A DNA stretch of 64,000 bases from Thalassoglobus sp. JC818 (GCF_040717535.1 NZ_JBFEFI010000013.1:39309-103308); one strand, 5' to 3'. Shown: positions 32,101 to 40,654, counted from the stretch's first letter. The notes: generated by a model from the sequence alone, not told the origin. Translations and numbers: made by a program.

Positions 32101-32615
32101 TCTCCAAGCAGTGAATCCCTCGGAATTGAAGCCGGGATTTCGATGAGCACCGAAATCTGATCACCGACCTGAACCTGTAGTTGGTCAGCCACGCGTTGAC
32201 TGAGAACGACTTCACCATTCTCGGGAGAAGCAAGCCCGTTTGTGTCGAGCATCGACCAGAGCCGCTCATCGGTTCCAATGAGTTCGATGTGAGAAGCTCT
32301 TGTTGTCACATCATCATCGGATGTCCGCTCGAGCGTCCCCTGCATCAAGATGGCTGGCGCCGATTGTTGGACTTGTTGATCAGCGTCACTCAATCTGTTC
32401 GCGAGTTCTTCTCGAAAGAATCTGAACCCGGTCACCGCGTGATCGATCTTCCCGAGACGGTCGAGTGACATCTGACGGAGGCTGTCACGAACGGAGTCAC
32501 CGACAACAAGTGCTCCGGCGATCACAGCTGTGGCTGCTGCCACTCCCAGCAGGACCGCAAGATGATTCCTCCAGTAATAGCGAAGGCTATCGATCAGAAA
32601 ATCTCGAAACCACAT
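29103..32615 (-). CDS. Large FtsX-like ABC-transporter permease
   Basis: A 1170-residue integral membrane protein with two MacB/FtsX-type permease units. An N-terminal helix (NHLAVLLGVAAATAVIAGAL) is followed by a large periplasmic MacB-PCD-like domain (about 45-520). A three- to four-helix FtsX core comes next (about 530-760, with RISELGLLNAIGMTTGRVRR), then a second periplasmic domain and a terminal FtsX core (about 1040-1165, with RSELALMRAIGFRSGQLASV). Such proteins use a separate ATPase for mechanotransmission or lipoprotein/lipid export. No ATPase gene is adjacent. The ATG at 32615 is preferred over a TTG four codons upstream. Confidence 0.88.
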   Translation of the reverse strand: MWFRDFLIDSLRYYWRNHLAVLLGVAAATAVIAGALVVGDSVRDSLRQMSLDRLGKIDHAVTGFRFFREELANRLSDADQQVQQSAPAILMQGTLERTSDDDVTTRASHIELIGTDERLWSMLDTNGLASPENGEVVLSQRVADQLQVQVGDQISVLIEIPASIPRDSLLGDREETITELVVDVSAIADESNGVARFGLNPSQQIPANAFVNLSDLQSQIGLAEVRRSLRNPVAKPARVNALFVSTGDSPAIETIGPDVAKEITTALSEELTLEDLALRLVPNEEQGYLSLESDQMILDDQVAEAAEAAANSLNLRTSSVLVYLLNRIWNPDDPDKYSMYSVIAGVDPETSAPFGPFDFVGEHAALSDGSVYLNDWLATDLDLRTGQKVAVKFYEVGDRGELPEQEEIFDVAGVVALQGVADDMGFTPNVPGVTDADSYGDWRAPFPLKRNLITDRDHLYWDNKETERESDYRTTPKMFTSLKTAQKLWKSRYGELTSFRIAPGEGQSLAELSDEFEQRLLSELKPSDTGIVAQPIKAAGLMAAQGTTDFTGLFIGFSFFLIFSAMLLIGLLFRLGIEDRISELGLLNAIGMTTGRVRRIYLYEGLIVALLGGLIGMVLAVGYAAIMIHGLKTWWFGAVGTPFLNVYVHVGSLLIGLFIAIIVAALAIFRSLWQTRSQSTRQLLNAQTEPSTVHQQRNRKRTERTAVALLVLSSLILLLTLVGAIPDSEAFSGFSWRIVAFFLVGFGMLIGGLFAFSALLQNSNRILDSESSKWGTLQLGLRNAARNRSRSVLSASLIASATFVIVAVAAGRQDPANAEPKTDSGNGGFSLVAETNIPVLYDLNTVEGRSKLGIEVLDEELMATLDQASVMPFRVRHGENASCLNLYQTQLPTVLAIPEVVLNDFIERERFLFADTSGDQPWKLLEGKTASGAVPVFGDMNTLLYSLHKGIGQVVNVPSDEDPKHSLEIVGMFANSVFQGVLVMSEENFREVFPEEVGFEYFLIETPLEAAGTVSDAFESSLGDYGFDAERVEDRLADFLAVQNTYLSTFQTLGGLGLLLGTIGLATVMLRNVIERRSELALMRAIGFRSGQLASVVALENAILLVCGLVLGTISALLAMAPHLSSSVASVPWSQLLGMLCAVLVVGMVSVIWAVRAAVSTPILSTLRSE

Positions 32616-32701
32616 CAGAGAACACAATCAAGAGTCATACGGATAGAAAACCTGACTCAAGATTAACCGCGGGTCGAGGAAAGTTCGAGGCGGAAAGAAG
32701 A

Positions 32702-33604
32702 TCAGCTACAGCATCGATTTCGGCCGAGCCGTTTCGCTTCGTACAGATTCTTGTCAGCTTGTTCGAGCATGCCATTCATCGTGATGGGAGCCGATCCTAA
32801 AGCGTGCGCAACGCCGATACTGATCGTGACATTGATGTCACCCTTACTTGACGTAAAGGGCTTCGAGCCGACGAGTTCACAGAGTTCGTCACCCAGACGA
32901 CGCAAATTCTCGAGCGTACATTCCACGATGACCAGAGCAAATTCTTCGCCGCCGACTCTCGCAAAGATTTCGTCGTTTCGAACACGACTGTTGACCCGCT
33001 TACAGACACCTGCCAGCAATTCATCTCCGATCAGGTGACCGTGAGTGTCATTGATTTGCTTGAAGTAATCGATGTCGAGCAGCAACAGCCCGAGCTGTCG
33101 ACCATGTCGAAAGCTTCGATTGATTTCGCGAAGGAAAGCATCTTCGAAGTAGCGACGATTGTAGGTTTTCGTCAGGGCATCGACCGTCATCATTTCGAAG
33201 ACGGCTTCGTGATACATTGCCTCAACATGATCGGAGGCAAGAAACTTGAAGATATGATGACCAATGCGAATCTGATCACCCGACTTGAGGACCTGTTCGC
33301 CGACACGCTGATCGTTGACGTATGTGCCGTTCATACTCTTCTGATCGACGATCATACAATTGCGGTCGACCCATCGAATCACAGCGTGGCGTCTCGAAGC
33401 GAAATCATCCGAGAGCTCATAGTCACAGGAGATGTCGCGGCCGAAGAGGATCTCATCACGATCGAGGGCAATCAAACTCCCCGTCACGACTGGTGGATAA
33501 ATCTTCACCAGACACGCGTCTTTGGGACGTGAATGCACGGAATCCTCACCGAATTTCTCCGGAGATTCCGATTCCAAATTCAAAATGGGGACTGTATGGC
33601 GCAT
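32702..33604 (-). CDS. FHA-domain diguanylate cyclase (GGDEF)
   Basis: A 300-residue cytoplasmic signalling protein. An FHA domain (about 45-130) has LFGRDISCDYELSDD, SRRHAVI and SMNGTYVND, which bind phosphothreonine. A GGDEF domain (about 140-300) follows, with an active-site GGEEF at 218-222, so it should make cyclic di-GMP from two GTP. Also visible are DALTKTYNRRYF and the helix LLLLDIDYFKQINDTHGH. No RxxD inhibitory site is evident just before the GGEEF. ATG 33604 is used; a longer frame to 33703 has no better start. The combination suggests control by a Ser/Thr kinase, which is inference. Confidence 0.93.
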   Translation of the reverse strand: MRHTVPILNLESESPEKFGEDSVHSRPKDACLVKIYPPVVTGSLIALDRDEILFGRDISCDYELSDDFASRRHAVIRWVDRNCMIVDQKSMNGTYVNDQRVGEQVLKSGDQIRIGHHIFKFLASDHVEAMYHEAVFEMMTVDALTKTYNRRYFEDAFLREINRSFRHGRQLGLLLLDIDYFKQINDTHGHLIGDELLAGVCKRVNSRVRNDEIFARVGGEEFALVIVECTLENLRRLGDELCELVGSKPFTSSKGDINVTISIGVAHALGSAPITMNGMLEQADKNLYEAKRLGRNRCCS

Positions 33605-33874
33605 CGTCAACCGAAAAGGCCACGTGAATTTTGCGATCTTGACACGGTAGGTTAACTCGCAGAAAGCGGTTCCTCCGGCGGAAATATGTTGTCTTTCGGA
33701 CACACACAGATGTCACGCCAGATTCTAGCGGTTCTGCCAGCTTCACTGATTATATGGAATTTTCCAGTCAGTGCAGGATTGCAACTGGCGGATCGAGTCA
33801 GTTTCCTGATTGCCGCCATCCCCTTATGATAGAGGCACGAACACGACCTGACTGTATGATTGACTTGGAAAACC

Positions 33875-34723
33875 ATGAATCGCCCGCACACTCCTGCCCA
33901 GAATCTCCCAGACCCAACGATCAAGACTCAGGAAGGCTGGCACTGCCTTCATATCTATTACAACATCGACCGAGCAGCCCTCGCCCAGTTGTCACAGGAA
34001 GAAGTCACAGCTGGCGCCAAGGCTGTGACAGAGCTCATGGACCCGATGCACGACGACGCTCCGGAACGCGTGCAGAGCTTTGCAGTCACCGGACATCGGG
34101 CTGACTTCGGAATGATGATGCTCGATCAGAACCCCTTGAAGATCGACCGTGTTCATCAGCGTCTCCGCGCCAGCGTGCTGGGCCCCGCTCTGCAGCCCAG
34201 CTACTCATTCGTTTCAATTACCGAAGTCTCTGAATACGTTCCGACCGTCGAACAGTATTCGGAAAAACTTCGACTTGCCGGATCGAATGCAGAAGACCCA
34301 GCCTATCAGGCGAAAGTGGCTGCCTACGAACAGCGTCTTCCGATGATGAACAAGCAGCGGCTCTATCCCGACTTTCCGGACTGGCCCGTCCACTGCTTCT
34401 ACCCGATGAACAAAATCCGTCATCCTCAGGCCAACTGGTACACCGAACCGTTCAGCAAGCGGTCCTCGCTCATGGCGGAGCATGCAACGTCGGGGATCAA
34501 GTTCGCGGGAAGGGTCTCGCAGTTGATCACTGCCTCGACCGGCTTCGACGACTGGGAGTGGGGAGTGACGCTCTGGAGCCGCGCTCCTGAGTACATCAAG
34601 GAAATCGTTTACACCATGCGATTCGATCAAGCGTCCGCCCGATATGCCGAGTTCGGACCGTTTTACGTCGGCTATGTCATGACTCCGGAAAAGCTTCTGA
34701 ATCATCTTCAGATTTTGCGATAA
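33875..34723 (+). CDS. hemQ: HemQ-type coproheme decarboxylase (chlorite dismutase family)
   Basis: A 282-residue member of the chlorite dismutase/HemQ family. HemQ oxidatively decarboxylates coproheme to haem b in the coproporphyrin-dependent pathway. The C-terminal half holds the family core: LMAEHATSGIKFAGRVSQL with the proximal His, STGFDDWEWGVTLWS, and VYTMRFDQASARYAEFGPFY. Two ferredoxin-like halves are evident. True chlorite dismutases need a distal Arg, which I could not place, and the sequence style is HemQ. ATG 33875 is chosen over an in-frame TTG at 33860. Haem supply suits the many c-type cytochromes of this organism. Confidence 0.9.
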   Translation: MNRPHTPAQNLPDPTIKTQEGWHCLHIYYNIDRAALAQLSQEEVTAGAKAVTELMDPMHDDAPERVQSFAVTGHRADFGMMMLDQNPLKIDRVHQRLRASVLGPALQPSYSFVSITEVSEYVPTVEQYSEKLRLAGSNAEDPAYQAKVAAYEQRLPMMNKQRLYPDFPDWPVHCFYPMNKIRHPQANWYTEPFSKRSSLMAEHATSGIKFAGRVSQLITASTGFDDWEWGVTLWSRAPEYIKEIVYTMRFDQASARYAEFGPFYVGYVMTPEKLLNHLQILR

Positions 34724-34838
34724 TCCTCTGAGAGATCCGATTCAGCGAACTCTGGCTGCCGGATGAATTTCGCATTCGAGAACAAGAGTCGCTAACGCAA
34801 TCAGAACGAGTTCACCACCGTCACGAATTGGTTTGGCT

Positions 34839-35651
34839 ATGTATTTCATCGATCCACATGTCCACATGGTTTCGAGGACAACCGACGATTACGAACGAAT
34901 GGCGCGGATGGGATGCGTCGCGATCAGCGAACCAGCCTTCTGGGCTGGCTTCGATCGCGGCAGCGTCGACGGGTTCCGCGACTATTTCGAGCAGCTCACC
35001 GGTTTCGAACCAAAGCGTTCCGGATGGAGCGGAATTCAGCACTACACCTGGTTGTGTATCAATGCGAAAGAGGCGGAAAACATTCCTCTCGCCCGCGAAG
35101 TCATTGCGATGATCCCCGAGTTCCTGGATCGCCCGGGCGTTCTCGGAATTGGAGAAATTGGCCTCAACAAGAACACTCCTAACGAGTCGACGATTTTCCG
35201 TGAACACCTCGATCTGGCTGCCAAGACGAACGAACTCGTTCTGATTCACACTCCCCATCTTGTCGACAAGTACAAGGGGACACGCATGATCGTCGACATG
35301 CTTCAGGAGAGGAATGACATTCCTCCGGAGCGAGTTTGTATTGACCATGTCGAAGAACACACCGTCAAAGCTGCGCTCGACGGCGGATTCTGGTGCGGAA
35401 TGACTTTATACCCCACCACAAAATGCACCCCTGCCCGAGCGGCGGACATCATCGAACAGTACGGAGACGACAGAATTCTCGTGAATTCGGCTGGCGATTG
35501 GGGACCGTCCAATCCGCTGGCTGTCCCGGACTTCATTCAGGAAATGCGAAAACGCGGCCACAGCGAAGCCAAAATCCGCAAAGTTGTCTACGAGAATCCT
35601 CTGCAGTTCTTCGGCCAGTCAGCGCGATTTCATTTCACGCCACCTGAGTAA
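34839..35651 (+). CDS. TatD-like metal-dependent hydrolase
   Basis: A 270-residue TIM-barrel amidohydrolase of the TatD type. Metal ligands are seen in FIDPHVHMVSR (residues about 4-14), GIGEIGLNK, LIHTPH and CIDHVEEH, and the final acidic ligand is in VNSAGDWGPSN. It resembles the EboB-like branch more than classical TatD DNases, so nuclease activity should not be assumed. ATG 34839 is the better start than a TTG two codons upstream. It follows hemQ by 115 nt on the same strand. The other genes of an ebo cluster are not present. Confidence 0.82.
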   Translation: MYFIDPHVHMVSRTTDDYERMARMGCVAISEPAFWAGFDRGSVDGFRDYFEQLTGFEPKRSGWSGIQHYTWLCINAKEAENIPLAREVIAMIPEFLDRPGVLGIGEIGLNKNTPNESTIFREHLDLAAKTNELVLIHTPHLVDKYKGTRMIVDMLQERNDIPPERVCIDHVEEHTVKAALDGGFWCGMTLYPTTKCTPARAADIIEQYGDDRILVNSAGDWGPSNPLAVPDFIQEMRKRGHSEAKIRKVVYENPLQFFGQSARFHFTPPE

Positions 35652-36073
35652 CAGCAGCTGTCTGACTAACCGAATCAGATAAATGACCAGCCCCCTGCAA
35701 AGCTTCCCCGCCCCGCAGTCGAGAGATGCTAGTCACTCCGGATCGCTCTGAATTTCTCGATCAAGAGACGCATCGTAAAGAATCCTCACGAGTTGCAGGA
35801 CCCGTACAGCGAGACACTCGTGAGCGGCAATCGGCACTCTTTGCCGGAACTTGCTTCACTTCAATTGCTCGTGCGTGCCGATGCACATTGAGAGCAACGC
35901 GACTTCTGATTTGAAGAGATTCGCACAAGCGGGCGCAGCTTCTCTCCGAAGAGCTGCATTCAGGTGAGTCCAGCGGGGCCATAGAAATGGTCGCTGGCAC
36001 GTTGCTCGATCGAGTCGGTCGTCAACACCATCGCGGAGAAACCTCTCTCGATCCGACATGATGGGAGAATGCT
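35652..36073. other. Intergenic region before the receiver gene
   Basis: 422 nt without a supported gene. A stretch near 35866-35930 has weak similarity to the dispersed repeat (TTGCTCGTGCG), too poor to call a copy. GGGAG at 36063-36067 is the ribosome-binding site for the next gene. I see nothing else. Confidence 0.4.
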
Positions 36074-36490
36074 ATTTCCAGCCTCGTCGTTACCAGTGAT
36101 CAGCAGCCCTACGTGACACGTCTGATCGATATCACGTTTCGACCTTCCGGGTGCGAGGTCGTCATCTGTTCCAACGGGCGTTCTACCTGGGAAACGATTC
36201 AGCAAGTCACTCCAAGCTTGCTTGTCATCAATACCGACCTGGGGGAAATGAGCGGCCTCGACTTGTGCAGAATGATTCGATCACATCAAGTTCTCCGGGC
36301 AGTGCCCATCATCCTGCTCCTGGATCGCGGCCTACTGGCTCCTTCTGATGACGTGCTCGCAGAACTTGAAGTCTCCAAGGTATTGACGAAGCCTTTCAAC
36401 CCATCAGAACTCCGAAGTTTTGGGTTGTCGGAGATCATGCGCTATCACAAGTCGCGACCGACATCGCAGACACGTCATTTCAATAACTAG
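36074..36490 (+). CDS. Degenerate receiver-domain protein with probable ATT start
   Basis: A 138-residue stand-alone CheY-like receiver. Starting at the first GTG (36113) would delete strand beta-1. Reading back in frame gives SSLVVTSDQQPY, a normal receiver N-terminus, and the only possible initiator before the stop at 36059 is ATT at 36074, 6 nt after GGGAG. The receiver is degenerate: the phospho-acceptor position is Asn53 (in LLVINTDLGEMSG), the acidic pair is Ser8-Asp9 and the conserved Thr/Ser is Leu, while Lys106-Pro107 is kept. It probably signals without aspartate phosphorylation. There is no output domain and no kinase nearby. Receiver fold confident; start codon less so. Confidence 0.75.
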   Translation: MSSLVVTSDQQPYVTRLIDITFRPSGCEVVICSNGRSTWETIQQVTPSLLVINTDLGEMSGLDLCRMIRSHQVLRAVPIILLLDRGLLAPSDDVLAELEVSKVLTKPFNPSELRSFGLSEIMRYHKSRPTSQTRHFNN

Positions 36491-36687
36491 CGCATCTCCA
36501 TTGCTTCTCGACTTTCGGTTCGTCGCTTCTCGGTGAAATACTTTCGACGTTCCACCGTCTCTTTGGGAAACGCTTCTGGGTGTCATCAAATGACGCAAAC
36601 ACGGCTGTGGTCAATACACCTGTGAACTCCGATGTGATAGGTTGAGTCTCTTACCCCATTCATGTTCTCGGGTAGTAGAGGCCAACA

Positions 36688-38202
36688 TTGAAGATCAACA
36701 TGGGCGGTGTCGCCGCTCTCGGAATCACTTTCTTGCTCGGGAGCCTCGCAAAAGGCGAGGAAGCGTCCCGGCCGAACGTTCTGTTCCTGGCGGTCGACGA
36801 CATGAAGGACTGGGTGGGCTGTTTAAACGGCTACGAAGGAGTCGTTGAGACTCCAAATATCGATGCCCTCGCAGAACGTGGCATGCTGTTTACAAATGCT
36901 CACTGCCCATCTCCCAAGTGCGCGCCATCGCGGGCCGCGATTATGACGGGGTTGCGGCCTTCGACGACCGGGCTCTACGACAATGGACACTGGTGGTATC
37001 CCAATTTTCCGGACGTGATGACGATTCCTCAATGCTTTCGAAACAACGGCTATCAAGTCGTCGGAGCAGGCAAAATCTTTCATCACACAGCTGGGAACAA
37101 TCCCCCGAATCAGTGGGACGACTTTTTTCGACTGACGTTCAGGAACGATCCTTGGTTTCGCGGTGCCACGGTTAACTATCCCTGGTCTGAGTCCGGACCA
37201 TTCCCCGAAGCATACCCATGGAGCGGTATCGCGGGGCTTGGACATGAGAACGACTGGGGATCGCTTGAGATCGAAGAGAGAGATTACGATGACTTTCTGA
37301 CCGCAAACTATGCTGTCGACTTCCTTAAGCGAGAGCATGAGAAACCTTTCTTCCTCGCGTGCGGGCTGTTTCGACCTCATCTGCCGTGGTACGCCCCTCA
37401 GCGTTTTTTCGATTTATATCGGACTGAAGAAGTCGTTCTGCCGGAAGTCGCCGAAGATGATCTCGACGACATTCCCTCGCCTGGAAAAAAACTGGCTGCG
37501 GATCGGCGGAAAGATCTTGAGCTGATTCGCCAGAGCGACAAGTGGAAAGAAGCAGTCGAAGCATATCTGGCAAGTATTTCTTTCGCCGACGATCAAATCG
37601 GTCGCGTTCTCCAAGCACTCGATAAAAGTGACGCCCGGGACTCAACCATCGTCGTCCTCTGGTCCGATCACGGATGGCATTTAGGCGAGAAAGAGCACTG
37701 GCACAAATCGACACTCTGGGAGGAAGTGACGCGAGTACCTTTCATCATCCAAGCCCCGGGGTTCTCAAGCGGAGATTGCTCAAAACCCGTCAACTTGATC
37801 GACCTGTTCCCGACGTTCATAGATCTGTGCAGCTTCGAACCTGTTCCCAACCTCGATGGTCAAAGCCTCGTTCCATTGCTCCAAAATCCGCAAAGACGTT
37901 GGGATCGCCCGTCGGTGATTGAGTACCACGAGGGAAATGCCGCCGTCCGCAGCGAACGCTATCGATTGATTCGTTATGCAGATGGAAGCGAAGAGTTGTA
38001 CGACCACAACGACGATCCCAAAGAGTGGAAAAACCTCGCTGGTTCTCCTGAATTTGCAACGATTCAATCCGAACTTGCCGAGTGGTTGCCCGCGAAATGG
38101 GCTGACTCCGCACCAACCAAATCGGCTTTCAAATTCGATCCTGAAAACTACACTTGGACAGTCAAATCGACTGGCGATGTGATCGACGGAAACAAACGAT
38201 GA
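36688..38202 (+). CDS. Secreted sulfatase (iduronate-2-sulfatase-like)
   Basis: A 504-residue alkaline-phosphatase-superfamily sulfatase, hydrolysing sulfate esters on polysaccharide. The N-terminal metal pair is in VLFLAVDDMKDW; CAPSRAAIMTG carries Cys78, which is converted to formylglycine; SDHGWHLGEKEHWHKSTLWE is the second metal and active-site segment. The latter motif and the overall length match the iduronate-2-sulfatase group. A signal peptide spans about 1-23. TTG 36688 has GAGG 6 nt upstream and supplies Lys2 to the signal, so it is preferred to ATG 36700. Its stop overlaps the ATG of a second sulfatase. Confidence 0.92.
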   Translation: MKINMGGVAALGITFLLGSLAKGEEASRPNVLFLAVDDMKDWVGCLNGYEGVVETPNIDALAERGMLFTNAHCPSPKCAPSRAAIMTGLRPSTTGLYDNGHWWYPNFPDVMTIPQCFRNNGYQVVGAGKIFHHTAGNNPPNQWDDFFRLTFRNDPWFRGATVNYPWSESGPFPEAYPWSGIAGLGHENDWGSLEIEERDYDDFLTANYAVDFLKREHEKPFFLACGLFRPHLPWYAPQRFFDLYRTEEVVLPEVAEDDLDDIPSPGKKLAADRRKDLELIRQSDKWKEAVEAYLASISFADDQIGRVLQALDKSDARDSTIVVLWSDHGWHLGEKEHWHKSTLWEEVTRVPFIIQAPGFSSGDCSKPVNLIDLFPTFIDLCSFEPVPNLDGQSLVPLLQNPQRRWDRPSVIEYHEGNAAVRSERYRLIRYADGSEELYDHNDDPKEWKNLAGSPEFATIQSELAEWLPAKWADSAPTKSAFKFDPENYTWTVKSTGDVIDGNKR

Positions 38203-39641
38203 ACTCGAAATATTCGACAAAACTACTGTTCGGACTCGTCATGAGTCTGTGCAGTTTCATGCTGTCTGTAGCAACTGCTGAAGAGAAGCCGAACGTCGTT
38301 TTCATACTCATCGATGATCTCGGCTGGAACGATCTTGGCTGCATGGGGAGCGATTACTATCAAACCCCCAATATTGATCGACTCGCTGATCGGGGCGTGA
38401 GATTCACCAATGCCTATTCAGCGTGCGCGGTCTGCTCACCAACGCGGGCTGCCATCCTCACTGGAAAGTACCCTGCCCGACTCTTGCTGACTCAGTGGCT
38501 CCCGTCGGGTCGATGGGATCGGGAACACAATAAGATGATCGAAGGTCGATACATCGGCGAACTTCCTTTGGAGGAAATCACCGTCGCAGAAGCCCTTCGA
38601 GAGTCAGGTTACGCGACGGGGTATATCGGGAAGTGGCATCTCGGCACAGAAGCCTTTTATTACCCTCAACATCAAGGTTTTGATGTCAACATCGCTGGAA
38701 GAGATTACGGAGCACCGGGAAGCTACTTCTACCCATTTGAAGGGACCTGGAAGATTCCTTCGACAGGACAGGTTCAAGTCAAACCAGCTCCAATCTCCGG
38801 AAAGGAAGGCGATTATCTGGTCGACCGGCTTGCGGAAGAAGCAGAACAGTTCATTCGGAGTCATTCCGAGAAGCCTTTCTTCCTGATGCTCGCTCACTAC
38901 GCCGTCCACGCACCTCTGCAAGGCAAAGCAGAGAAAGTCGAGACTTACGAAAGTGTCGATCCCGACAACAGACAAGGAAACCCGAAGTATGCTGCCATGG
39001 TCGAAAGCGTCGACGAGAGCGTGGGGAGAGTTCTGGCCACGCTTGAGGAACTCAATCTCGATAGCCGGACACTGGTGATTTTCACCAGCGATAACGGAGG
39101 ATTCGCCAAGGCGACCGACAACACTCCACTTCGAGCTAATAAAGGCTCGCACTACGAAGGGGGAATTCGAATTCCCGCGATCGTTGCCTGGCCACCCGGA
39201 CAAAAGAACGGTTCAGTGTGCGACGTTCCTGTGATCAGCACGGACTGGTATCCCACAATTCTCGAAGCAACCAACACTCCCTTGCGTCCATTTCAACATC
39301 TCGATGGAAAGAGCCTGCTGCCGCTCATCGAATCACGGAGTGAAAAGCTCGATCGGCAGGCCATCTTCTGGCACTACCCCCATTACAACCAACATCCGCA
39401 GAACTTCCCTTGCACGATCGTTCGCCGAGGTGACTGGAAACTCATCGAGAATCTCGAAACCGGAGAGTTCGAGTTGTACAACCTGAACGAAGACCTTGGG
39501 GAATCGAACAATTTGTTGAAATCCAATCCGCAGGTCGCCAGTGAACTGCAAGCACTTCTCTCAAGCTGGAAGATCGAAGTCGGAGCAGACCCCATGCGTC
39601 CCAACCCGGAATACCAAGAACCAACAAAATCAAAGAAGTGA
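38199..39641 (+). CDS. Secreted arylsulfatase (type I)
   Basis: A 480-residue exported sulfatase with signal peptide (about 1-27, ending VATAEEK). VVFILIDDLGWNDLG is the metal site, CSPTRAAILTG carries the formylglycine Cys79, GYIGKWHLGTEAF is the conserved second signature and VIFTSDNGGFAKA holds the C-terminal metal ligands. It is closer to arylsulfatase A/N-acetylgalactosamine-sulfatase types than to its neighbour. ATG 38199 overlaps the upstream stop by 4 nt, so the two sulfatases are coupled and probably act on the same sulfated glycan. A maturase (formylglycine-generating enzyme) is not in the window. Confidence 0.94.
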   Translation: MNSKYSTKLLFGLVMSLCSFMLSVATAEEKPNVVFILIDDLGWNDLGCMGSDYYQTPNIDRLADRGVRFTNAYSACAVCSPTRAAILTGKYPARLLLTQWLPSGRWDREHNKMIEGRYIGELPLEEITVAEALRESGYATGYIGKWHLGTEAFYYPQHQGFDVNIAGRDYGAPGSYFYPFEGTWKIPSTGQVQVKPAPISGKEGDYLVDRLAEEAEQFIRSHSEKPFFLMLAHYAVHAPLQGKAEKVETYESVDPDNRQGNPKYAAMVESVDESVGRVLATLEELNLDSRTLVIFTSDNGGFAKATDNTPLRANKGSHYEGGIRIPAIVAWPPGQKNGSVCDVPVISTDWYPTILEATNTPLRPFQHLDGKSLLPLIESRSEKLDRQAIFWHYPHYNQHPQNFPCTIVRRGDWKLIENLETGEFELYNLNEDLGESNNLLKSNPQVASELQALLSSWKIEVGADPMRPNPEYQEPTKSKK

Positions 39642-39789
39642 CAGAAAACGGGCTCGAATATGAACCCACACTGGCCAATTCGATTCTGTTCTCGAGGCTA
39701 AAGCCTGCTCGTAAACTTCCAACACGGTCGTCATTCTCTACGTAGAGGTCATCTATCTCTTCAACTTCACGCAATCAGGAGCAACTGTG

Positions 39790-40632
39790 ATGAGACTCGC
39801 TTTGCTGCTTACGGTCGTGCTTGCATTTCCAACTCTTCTCCTGGGACAGGATCAGCCACCTGCATACGGGGAGAGCATTTCTCTGACGGACGCCAAGGCT
39901 GTCATGGCTGCCGCAGAGGAATATGCCCGCAGCAACAACTGGCCGGTTGCCATTACAATTGTCGACAATGCCGGTTTTCTGGTGATGTTTCAACGGCTTG
40001 AAAACACGCAACTCGGCAGCGTTGAAATCGCGATACAAAAAGCGAAAACAGCTGCCTTGTTTCGCCGATCGACGAAAGCATTCGAAGATCGAGTCGCAGA
40101 AGGTGGTGTCAACCTGAAGCTTCTCAGACTTCCCGGAGGGCTTCCGATGGAAGGCGGACTTCCAATCATCGTCGACCAAAAACTCATCGGAGCAATCGGT
40201 GTTTCGGGAGTCACTTCGACTCAAGATGGAATGATCGCCCAGGCAGGAATCGACGCAATCTCTACCCTGAATCCGGCGCAATCCGAAATCAATCACAGAG
40301 AATCCGACAAGGCATCTGTTGCTGGCACAGTCACCCTCGACGGAAAACCGCTCGGCATGGGCATCGTTATCTTTGTTCCTCAGTCCCGTGGACGACCGGC
40401 GGGAGCCATCACGAATGCGAACGGAGCTTACAAGTTTTCGAATCCTCTTGAACCCGGAGACTACACTGTTCGAATCTCCACAAAACGAGACGAAAGCGTC
40501 CAACCCGATGGAAAAGTTCTGCCTGCGCAACCAGAAACGATCCCAGCACGATACAATTCTCGATCCGAACTCACAACGAGAATTCTCGAAGGCAACAATG
40601 AATTCAATTTTGACCTGGCCTCCGAAAACTGA
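39790..40632 (+). CDS. Exported GlcG/HbpS-type domain fused to a carboxypeptidase-regulatory-like domain
   Basis: A 280-residue exported two-domain protein. After a signal peptide (about 1-20, ending LLLGQD), residues about 28-160 form a GlcG/HbpS (DUF336) domain, with LTDAKAVMAAAEEYARSNN, ITIVDNAGFLV and GGLPIIVDQKLIGAIGVSG. These domains bind haem or act in oxidative stress sensing in some species. Residues about 180-280 are a beta-sandwich of the carboxypeptidase-regulatory/transthyretin-like type (AGTVTLDGKPLGMGIVIFVP, ANGAYKF). That module is common in planctomycete lipoproteins, but its fusion to GlcG is unusual in my experience. AGGAG lies 8 nt before ATG 39790; a GTG at 39787 is also possible. 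Confidence 0.82.
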   Translation: MRLALLLTVVLAFPTLLLGQDQPPAYGESISLTDAKAVMAAAEEYARSNNWPVAITIVDNAGFLVMFQRLENTQLGSVEIAIQKAKTAALFRRSTKAFEDRVAEGGVNLKLLRLPGGLPMEGGLPIIVDQKLIGAIGVSGVTSTQDGMIAQAGIDAISTLNPAQSEINHRESDKASVAGTVTLDGKPLGMGIVIFVPQSRGRPAGAITNANGAYKFSNPLEPGDYTVRISTKRDESVQPDGKVLPAQPETIPARYNSRSELTTRILEGNNEFNFDLASEN

Positions 40633-40654
40633 GCGCTGATCAAACACGGAAAGA

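Noticed and set aside
35866..35950. Possible fourth copy of the dispersed repeat
   Set aside because: Only TTGCTCGTGCG and a loose GCACAAGCG match; the palindrome and central block are missing.
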